Shown: piece by piece, positions 27,834 through 34,391 of the stretch
Numbering within the stretch: the stretch's first letter is position 1
How the letters are laid out: each line of letters opens with the position of its first letter
NCBI GenBank assembly: GCA_012800055.1
Contig: JAAZKA010000143.1
Span: forward strand, 1-34,391
Source: Clostridiales bacterium
GTDB lineage: Bacteria; Bacillota; Clostridia; Oscillospirales; QAMX01
Direction: 5' to 3'
DNA length: 34,391 nucleotides
Notes under the pieces: model-generated
The model's database searches: none
Told to the model about the DNA's origin: nothing
What the model saw: the letters and a program-made list of their open reading frames with translations, nothing else
Program-made: the position numbers and the translations under genes

Positions 27834-28907
27834 ATGGACAAGCTCCGTGTGGGTCTGGTCGGCATCGGCCGCGGCACCGCGTACGGGCGCGTACTGATGA
27901 ATCACCCGCGTACCGAGATCACCGCGCTGTGCGACACGAACGCCGAAAAGCTCTCGGAGAACGCCGCCGCGTTCAATCTCACCGATGCCCAGTGCTTCAC
28001 CGACTACGAGACCTTCCTCGACTCAGGGCTGGACCTCGTCGTCCTCGGTACACCGATCCCGTACCACGAAGCTCAAGTGATTGCTGCGCTCGACCGCAAC
28101 ATCCACGTTCTGTGCGAGGTCACCGCCGCCAACACCATCGAAGGCTGCCGCAACATCTACAACGCCGTGCGCCGTTCGAAGGCCAAGTACATGCTCGCCG
28201 AGAACTGTAACTACATGCACTTCGTCCTTGAGTGGAAGGATTATGTCGACCGCGACCTGCTCGGTCACATCCACTACGCCGAGGCGGAGTACGTTCATGA
28301 AATCCGCCAGCTTGTCATCGATAAAGACGGCAACAACCTGTGGCGCACCCAGCGCGCGCCGCTGCACTACTGTTCCCACAGCCTGGGGCCGCTGTTGCTG
28401 TGGCTCGACGACTACATCGTCCGCTGCACGGCGTCCGGTACGGGTGTGCACATCGTGGAGAACGTCGGTCCCGGCGCAATCGATATGCAGTGCGGTCTGT
28501 TCGAGACGAGTAAAGGCGTGACAATCCGCGTTTTGCGCTCGAGCGTATCGCCCAGAAAACCCGCGTGGTGCGGCTATGCGATGTACGGCTCAAAGGGCTA
28601 CATCGAGACGGACAACTACACCTCCGATCGCGCGCGCCGCTACTTCGAAGGGGTTGATGAGGACGTCGTGAACTTCACCAACTACGCGTCCGACCCTGAC
28701 GCGTCCGAGGAGATGAAGGCCGGTGGGCACGGTTCCTGCGAGTACCTGCTGATCAACGCGTTCCTCGACTCGATCTTTCATGACACCAAGCCGCCGATCG
28801 ATATCGTGAAGGCGCTGGACATGACCATCCCGGGCCTTGTTGCGCACGAAGCCGCGATGCGCGGAGGCGTCTGGCTCGACTGCCCGCTGTTTTACCGAGA
28901 AGTATGA
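27834..28907 (+). CDS. Gfo/Idh/MocA family protein (EKP motif replaced by EVT)
   Basis: VGLVGIGRGTAYGRVLMNHP Rossmann start, ITALCDTNAEKL, HVLCEVTAANT. Confidence 0.87.
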   Translation: MDKLRVGLVGIGRGTAYGRVLMNHPRTEITALCDTNAEKLSENAAAFNLTDAQCFTDYETFLDSGLDLVVLGTPIPYHEAQVIAALDRNIHVLCEVTAANTIEGCRNIYNAVRRSKAKYMLAENCNYMHFVLEWKDYVDRDLLGHIHYAEAEYVHEIRQLVIDKDGNNLWRTQRAPLHYCSHSLGPLLLWLDDYIVRCTASGTGVHIVENVGPGAIDMQCGLFETSKGVTIRVLRSSVSPRKPAWCGYAMYGSKGYIETDNYTSDRARRYFEGVDEDVVNFTNYASDPDASEEMKAGGHGSCEYLLINAFLDSIFHDTKPPIDIVKALDMTIPGLVAHEAAMRGGVWLDCPLFYREV

Positions 28908-29809
28908 CAAACACGCAAAAGGGCGCGCTCTGCGTCGGTGTCACTGCGCTGTCCTTCTCGACGATGGAGCTGGTCTCCAAAACCATCACCGAAACCGTCT
29001 CCCCGCTCGGTCTGACGCTCATCCGCTTCGCTATCGGGACGCTGATGCTGCTGCCGTTTGCGATTGCGGAGATGAAACGCAAGAAGCTGCGCATCACCTG
29101 GAAGGACTGCTTGTTTTTCCTCTGCGCGGGCTTCTTCGGTGTGACGCTGAGTATGTCACTGTTCCAGACCGCGATCCTCAGGACATCCGCGTCGATGGTC
29201 GCGGTGATCTTCTCGATGAACGCGCTGTTCACCGCACCGCTCGCGGTCCTCTTTCTTAAAGAGAAGGTGAGCTGGGTCAAGTGGGCGGGACTTGCCGTCT
29301 CACTCGTCGGCGTAGCATTTATCTTCAACCCCTTCCGCATCGCGCCCGACATCGGCGGAATGCTCTACGCACTCGGTGCCGCGGTCGCGTTCTCGGTCTA
29401 CACGATTCTCTCCCGCCGCCGTATCTTCTACTTCGGCGGGATGGTGCTGTCGACCTTCTCCTTCGCAGGCGGGTCGCTGCTGCTGCTGATATGGATTCTC
29501 ATCACAGGAACTCCGATCATCGGCGGCCTGACCGTCGCGAGCCTGCCGCAGGTACTGTGGCTCGGTCTGGTCGTGACGGGTCTGGGGTACCTCGCGTACT
29601 TCACGGCAATCAAGCTGACCTCCGCCGTCACCGCGTCGATGGCGTTTTGCATCAAGCCGGCGCTCGCGACACTGCTCAACATCCTCATCCTCCGCGAACG
29701 CCTCAGCATCGCTGCAATCATCGGCGTTACTTTAATCATTCTTGCGAGCATCGCACAGATGGCCGAAGGAAAGCTGTTGAAAATAGGGAAGGAGACGCAG
29801 TCTCCATAG
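28904..29809 (+). CDS. EamA/DMT-family transporter
   Basis: Ten hydrophobic segments; two EamA-like halves ending with FLKEKVSWVKWAGLAVSLVGVAFI and LRERLSIAAIIGVTLIILAS. Confidence 0.9.
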   Translation: MTNTQKGALCVGVTALSFSTMELVSKTITETVSPLGLTLIRFAIGTLMLLPFAIAEMKRKKLRITWKDCLFFLCAGFFGVTLSMSLFQTAILRTSASMVAVIFSMNALFTAPLAVLFLKEKVSWVKWAGLAVSLVGVAFIFNPFRIAPDIGGMLYALGAAVAFSVYTILSRRRIFYFGGMVLSTFSFAGGSLLLLIWILITGTPIIGGLTVASLPQVLWLGLVVTGLGYLAYFTAIKLTSAVTASMAFCIKPALATLLNILILRERLSIAAIIGVTLIILASIAQMAEGKLLKIGKETQSP

Positions 29810-29840
29810 GGCACGTGTCGGATGATATACGCAAGGATGA

Positions 29841-29951
29841 CCCGATATCCCCAACACAGGTGAATACTTTGAGCCGGACACCGTCATCGAGGTGCTGTAC
29901 ATCGAGGAAAACCGCGTTGTCGTACGCACGCTGCCGGAGTCTCACGCATAA
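29841..29951 (+). pseudogene. Startless coding remnant resembling an NfeD C-terminal tail
   Basis: Frame reads PDIPNTGEYFEPDTVIEVLYIEENRVVVRTLPESHA* with no start codon after the upstream in-frame TGA; directly upstream of floA. Confidence 0.4.
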
Positions 29952-29985
29952 AGAATGCATTTCATTCAAATTCTTATAGGAGGTC

Positions 29986-30972
29986 ATGGACATGGAATTT
30001 TTCGGTTACTTACTGCTTCTTGCGGCAATCATCGTGGTATTGAGCCTGTTCTTCTCGTTCGTACCGGTCGCGCTGTGGATATCTGCGTCAGCCGCGGACG
30101 TGAAGGTCAGCATTGGGACGCTCGTCGGGATGCGGCTGCGCCGTGTGGTGCCGTCCAAGATTGTTAACCCGCTGATTAAAGCGACCAAAGCCGGCATTGA
30201 GATGCCGATCAACAAGCTCGAGGCCCACCACCTCGCCGGCGGCAACGTCGACCGTGTGGTCAACGCGCTGATTGCAGCGCAGCGTGCCAATATCCCGCTG
30301 GAGTTCGAGCGTGCTGCCGCCATCGACCTCGCCGGGCGCAATGTCCTCGAAGCTGTCCAGATGAGCGTCAATCCCAGGGTTATCGAGACGCCCGTCATCT
30401 CCGCCATTGCAAAGGACGGCATCGAGGTGCGCGCGAAGGTCAAAGTCACCGTCCGCGCGAACATCGACCGCCTGGTCGGCGGCGCCGGCGAGCAGACCAT
30501 CATCGCCCGTGTCGGCGAAGGCATCGTCACCACCATCGGTTCTGCCGAGACGCACAAGCAGGTCATCGAGAACCCCGACCTGATCTCCGAAACCGTACTG
30601 CAGAAGGGTCTCGACTCCGGCACCGCGTTCGAAATTCTCTCGATCGATATTGCGGACGTCGACGTCGGCCGCAACATCGGCGCACAGCTGCAGACCGATC
30701 AGGCTGAGGCTGACAAGCGCATCGCCCAGGCAAAGGCTGAAGAGCGCCGCGCAATGGCCGTCGCACATGAGCAGGAGATGCTCGCGGCGGTTCAGGAGAT
30801 GCGCGCGAAGGTCGTCGAGGCCGAAGCGGAAATTCCGCGCGCAATGGCCGAAGCGCTGCGTGAAGGGAAGCTTGGAGTGATGGACTACTACCAGCTCCAG
30901 AACGTCAGGGCCGACACAACAATGCGCGAGGCAATCTCTAAGAGCGGTACGCAGAGCACGTCGAAAAAGTAA
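29986..30972 (+). CDS. floA: Flotillin-like protein FloA
   Basis: N-terminal [69 protein letters not shown]. Confidence 0.95.
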   Translation: MDMEFFGYLLLLAAIIVVLSLFFSFVPVALWISASAADVKVSIGTLVGMRLRRVVPSKIVNPLIKATKAGIEMPINKLEAHHLAGGNVDRVVNALIAAQRANIPLEFERAAAIDLAGRNVLEAVQMSVNPRVIETPVISAIAKDGIEVRAKVKVTVRANIDRLVGGAGEQTIIARVGEGIVTTIGSAETHKQVIENPDLISETVLQKGLDSGTAFEILSIDIADVDVGRNIGAQLQTDQAEADKRIAQAKAEERRAMAVAHEQEMLAAVQEMRAKVVEAEAEIPRAMAEALREGKLGVMDYYQLQNVRADTTMREAISKSGTQSTSKK

Positions 30973-30982
30973 GGACGGCGTC

Positions 30983-31414
30983 ATGGGAAAAATAATCGAC
31001 CCGATCTACGGAAATGTTCAACAGGTTCCGAGCACGACGACGGCGCAGTCTCTCGAACAGCTCAGCGCAATCAATCTCCGCGTCTACACGACTGCGCAGA
31101 CACCCGCGCCTGCCGCATCACCCGTACAGCCGCAGCCCGCGCAGACATCCCCTGAGGGTATGAGTTTCGGACAGGGCAGTGATCTCGAGCAGAGGGATGA
31201 ATCCGTCGAGGGCAGTGCACTCGGGCAGGGTGAGGCAAACCCCGACATGCGTCCCCGTCCGCGTGCGTCGGAGCAAGCACCCGCTGAAACACCCGACGCC
31301 GCACCCAAGGTCAGCGCCCCGCAGCTTGTCTTCTCGTCCGATACGCTGATGCAGAGTGTTATCATGTCGGAGGTCCTGGGGAAGCCTGTCTCGCTGCGGA
31401 ATCGAAACAAATAG
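30983..31414 (+). CDS. Hypothetical protein, Pro/Ala/Gln-rich centre with ordered-looking ends
   Basis: 143 aa ORF 10 nt after floA; start is preceded by AAGGACGGCGTC; no recognised family. Confidence 0.7.
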   Translation: MGKIIDPIYGNVQQVPSTTTAQSLEQLSAINLRVYTTAQTPAPAASPVQPQPAQTSPEGMSFGQGSDLEQRDESVEGSALGQGEANPDMRPRPRASEQAPAETPDAAPKVSAPQLVFSSDTLMQSVIMSEVLGKPVSLRNRNK

Positions 31415-31429
31415 CATCAGCCCCTCTCT

Positions 31430-31476
31430 TTGAACAGCCCCAGATTGTGCTGTCCGCACAATCTGGGGCTGTTCAA
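31430..31476. terminator. Perfect 21-bp hairpin between convergent floA operon and folC; terminator-like but no T-tract
   Basis: TTGAACAGCCCCAGATTGTGC TGTCC GCACAATCTGGGGCTGTTCAA. Confidence 0.55.
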
Positions 31477-31654
31477 TTATCCTACTTCAAGGGGTGTTTT
31501 GTCTATTGTCCGTTTTTACTGGTTCAGTTCACTTTTGAAGAAGAGAGGGGGTTTGTTTTCCTTACGATACGGGAAGTCCAGATACGGCGCTTTATGATTG
31601 TCCCGCGGTCTATGTATCCCTGATTGTTGCAGCAGCCGCTGCAAGTCGTGTTGA

Positions 31655-32932
31655 TTACAGTGCCAGAATCTCACGCGCCTCATGCAGGATGTACAGTGAA
31701 CCGCAGACCAGGATGACATCCTGGGGCTGTGCAAGCTCGAGCGCGATCTTACAGGCGGTGGAGATGTTTTCGTTCCAATGGACGTCCTTGCAGTGCCCGA
31801 CGGCGAGCTGCGCGAGGGAGTGTGCGTCGCGCGCGCGGGGCATGTCGCACTGTGTCGCGATGAACACGTCAGAGCGCCGCGCGATCTTCGGGACGCAGTA
31901 CGCCGTGTCCTTGTCGGCAAACATGCCCATGACGGTGATGATGCGGCGTCCGGTGAGGTAGTCATCCAGAGCCTTCGCGACAACGTCGGCACAGGCCGCG
32001 TTGTGACCGCCGTCGAGCAGGCACAGCGGATTGCGGCGGATGATCTCCAGCCGTCCGGCGAAACGCGTATCGGCGATGCCGCGGATGATGTGCTCGTCGG
32101 TAATCGCGTAGCCGCGCTCCCGCAGCACCTGCGCGACGGTCAAAGCAGTCAGCGCGTTCTGTATCTGATGCTCGCCTGCCATATTGACGCGCAGCACCAG
32201 CCCGTCGTAGTCGATGAGCGTGCCGGTAAGGTTGCTCTCCAGCAGGTCGACACGGGAGCGGTCGGGGATATGGAGCGGCACACCCTTCTCCTGACAGTCG
32301 GCGCGGATCACCTCAAGCGCATCGGGCGCCTGAGCGAAACAAGTGACGCAGACGCAGCCGGGCTTGATGATGCCGCATTTGTCGCGCGCGATCTCGGCGA
32401 CGGTATTGCCCAGAATCTTTATATGGTCCAGCGATATCGGTGTGAGCACGGCAGCCTCGGGCGCATCGATCACGTTGGTGCAGTCATAGCGGCCGCCCAT
32501 GCCGACCTCCAGCGCCACAATGTCGCAGCCCTCGTCCGCGAACCAGTTGAGCGCCAGCGCTGTCACGATCTCGAACTCCGTCGGCTGCGAGTGACCTTGT
32601 TCGCGGATCGTCTCGATCACCGGCAGCAGCTTCTCGAGCTGACGGCACAGCGCGTCCTTCGGGATCATCTCGCCGTCGATCTGCATCCGCTCGCGAAAGT
32701 CGTCGACGTAGGGCGAAATAAAGGTACCTACACGGTAGCCGGCTTCACGCAGGATGTTGGTCGTGAACATCGTCGTGCTGCCCTTGCCGTTGGTGCCGGT
32801 GATGTGGACGAAGGCGCACTTCTTCTGCGGATTGCCCGACGCCTCCATCAAAGCCCGGATACGGGACAGCCCGGGCTTTGAACCGAATTTCAGCGTCGAG
32901 TGGATATACGCAAGGGTTTCTTCGTAGTTCAT
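31655..32932 (-). CDS. folC: Folylpolyglutamate synthase/dihydrofolate synthase
   Basis: FVHITGTNGKGSTT, EVGMGGRYDCTNVI, ISLDHIKILG, LLDGGHN; start 32932 (MNYEETLAYIHSTLKFGSKPGL) 4 nt after valS stop. Confidence 0.95.
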   Translation of the reverse strand: MNYEETLAYIHSTLKFGSKPGLSRIRALMEASGNPQKKCAFVHITGTNGKGSTTMFTTNILREAGYRVGTFISPYVDDFRERMQIDGEMIPKDALCRQLEKLLPVIETIREQGHSQPTEFEIVTALALNWFADEGCDIVALEVGMGGRYDCTNVIDAPEAAVLTPISLDHIKILGNTVAEIARDKCGIIKPGCVCVTCFAQAPDALEVIRADCQEKGVPLHIPDRSRVDLLESNLTGTLIDYDGLVLRVNMAGEHQIQNALTALTVAQVLRERGYAITDEHIIRGIADTRFAGRLEIIRRNPLCLLDGGHNAACADVVAKALDDYLTGRRIITVMGMFADKDTAYCVPKIARRSDVFIATQCDMPRARDAHSLAQLAVGHCKDVHWNENISTACKIALELAQPQDVILVCGSLYILHEAREILAL

Positions 32933-32936
32933 AGTC

Positions 32937-34391
32937 TTATCCCAATCTTGCAAGGCTCTCGCGGAGCTTTGCGACCAGCGCGCGGTTCTTCTCGGCGCGC
33001 TCTTTCTCCTGTGCAATGATGTTCTCGGGAGCCTTGGCGGTAAAACCGGGGTTAGAAAGCTTACCCTCGACCGCTGCGAGCTGACCCTCAGCCTTTTTAA
33101 GCTCTTTCTGCAGACGGGCCTTCTCTGCCGCAAGGTCGACCAGCTCCGCGAGCGGCAGGTACAGCGTCGCGGCATTCGTCACGATCACGACCAATCCTTC
33201 CGTGTCCGCCGGCGCGTCGGTAATGATGTTCAGCCCGGACGCGTACGCGAGTCTGCGGATGTACGCCTCGCCCTTCCGGTACAATTCCGGCTCATGGCTC
33301 TGGATCGTCAGGTGTGCCAGCTTCGACGGCGCGACGTTCAGTTCAGCACGGCGGTTGCGAATCGCGCGGATCACCGACATGATCTTCTCCATATCGTTCT
33401 CGTCGGACGTAAAGTCAAGTGCCGGATCGTATTCCGGCCACTTCGACACCATGATCGACGGGATGCTCTCGTCATGCGGCAGCGCCTGCCAGATTTCCTC
33501 GGTGATATACGGCATGAACGGATGCAGAAGCTGCATTGTGCGGGAGAGGATGTATGTCAGCACACGCTGCGCGCCCTCCGACGCCTCGCCGCCCTCTCTC
33601 AGCCGCGATTTCGTCAGCTCGATATACCAGTCGCAGAAATCGTCCCAGATGAAATCGTAGAGGTTCTGCGCCGCGACGCCCAGCTCGAAGCTTTCGAGAT
33701 TGTCCGTCACAATCCTGTTCACGCGGTTAAACTTCGACAGAATCCACTTATCCTCCAACGCGAGTGTCCCGGGCAGTTTGTCGTCGTCGACAGTCAGGTT
33801 CATCAGGACAAAGCGCGCGGCGTTCCATATCTTGTTGCAGAAGTTGCGGTTGGCCTCGACGCGTTCGATGTAAAAGCGCATGTCGTTGCCGGGGGAATTG
33901 CCGGTGGTGAGGGTAAAGCGCAGCGCGTCCGCACCGTACTGGTCGATGACCTCGAGAGGGTCAATGCCGTTGCCCAGTGACTTCGACATCTTGCGTCCCT
34001 GCGAGTCGCGCACGAGTCCGTGGATGAGCACGCTGTCGAACGGGCGCTCCTTCATCTGTTCCATGGCGGAGAAGATCATGCGGGCAACCCAGAAGGGGAT
34101 GATGTCGTAGCCGGTGACGAGGACGGAGGTGGGGTAGAAGTAGTCAAGCTCGGGGGTCTTCTCGGGCCAGCCGAGCGTCGAAAACGGCCACAGCGCCGAC
34201 GAGAACCACGTATCCAGCACATCCTCGTCGCGGGTGATGAAGCCTTCACGCTTGTTGCGGTCGAGCGCCATCTCGCGGCCCTGCTCGACCGTGATCACTT
34301 CCTGCTCGACATAATAGCCGAGCGCCTTGCCGATGGCCTCTTCCTCGGTCTCCGCCACGAACACCTTGCCATCCGGCCCATACCAGGCCGG
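32937..34391 (-). CDS. valS: Valyl-tRNA synthetase (N-terminal part outside window)
   Basis: Frame open to the window edge (PAWYGPDGKVFVAETEEEA), DVLDTWFSSALWPFSTLGWP, KMSKSLGNGIDPLEVI, C-terminal coiled coil. Confidence 0.97.
   Translation of the reverse strand, partial: PAWYGPDGKVFVAETEEEAIGKALGYYVEQEVITVEQGREMALDRNKREGFITRDEDVLDTWFSSALWPFSTLGWPEKTPELDYFYPTSVLVTGYDIIPFWVARMIFSAMEQMKERPFDSVLIHGLVRDSQGRKMSKSLGNGIDPLEVIDQYGADALRFTLTTGNSPGNDMRFYIERVEANRNFCNKIWNAARFVLMNLTVDDDKLPGTLALEDKWILSKFNRVNRIVTDNLESFELGVAAQNLYDFIWDDFCDWYIELTKSRLREGGEASEGAQRVLTYILSRTMQLLHPFMPYITEEIWQALPHDESIPSIMVSKWPEYDPALDFTSDENDMEKIMSVIRAIRNRRAELNVAPSKLAHLTIQSHEPELYRKGEAYIRRLAYASGLNIITDAPADTEGLVVIVTNAATLYLPLAELVDLAAEKARLQKELKKAEGQLAAVEGKLSNPGFTAKAPENIIAQEKERAEKNRALVAKLRESLARLG

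Noticed and set aside
31778-32881. 367-aa plus-strand ORF opposite folC
   Set aside because: Antisense of folC with no recognisable motifs.
1-34391. CRISPR arrays, tRNA/rRNA genes, transposases, phage or defence systems
   Set aside because: No regular repeat-spacer pattern, cloverleaf-like segments, transposase/integrase motifs or defence-family motifs were seen by eye; a tool-based scan would be needed to exclude them formally.

Overview
The window is a 34.4 kb, GC-rich, densely coding chromosomal segment that looks like a Clostridia/Oscillospiraceae-type Firmicute; this placement is inferred from the darA-holB-ricT and floA neighbourhoods and SLH proteins. Plus-strand content from the left: a NagA-like deacetylase (cut by the window edge) overlapping an AAC(3)-family acetyltransferase, an ABC exporter pair, upp, and an RluA-type pseudouridine synthase. 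An SLH-domain protein is divergent from the latter. Next come a potABCD-like transporter with a structured leader, a TIM-barrel sugar isomerase/epimerase, two tandem class-C-beta-lactamase-like serine hydrolases, and a second catabolic cluster (flavin reductase-like, Gfo/Idh/MocA, two TIM-barrel isomerases). The minus strand carries darA-holB-ricT and a cell-envelope cluster (FG-GAP-like lipoprotein, response regulator, histidine kinase, FemAB-like, alanine racemase). The right end has Gfo/Idh/MocA, an EamA transporter, floA, a small unknown protein, and minus-strand folC and valS (cut by the window edge). I found no clear defence system, CRISPR array, mobile element, rRNA or tRNA. The most noteworthy observations are: an in-frame amber codon splitting an otherwise intact response regulator; a paired-hairpin leader upstream of potA; an NfeD-tail-like remnant upstream of floA; an unknown Pro/Ala/Gln-rich protein downstream of floA; the tandem serine hydrolases behind potABCD; and the deacetylase/acetyltransferase overlap. 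No result was checked against a database.
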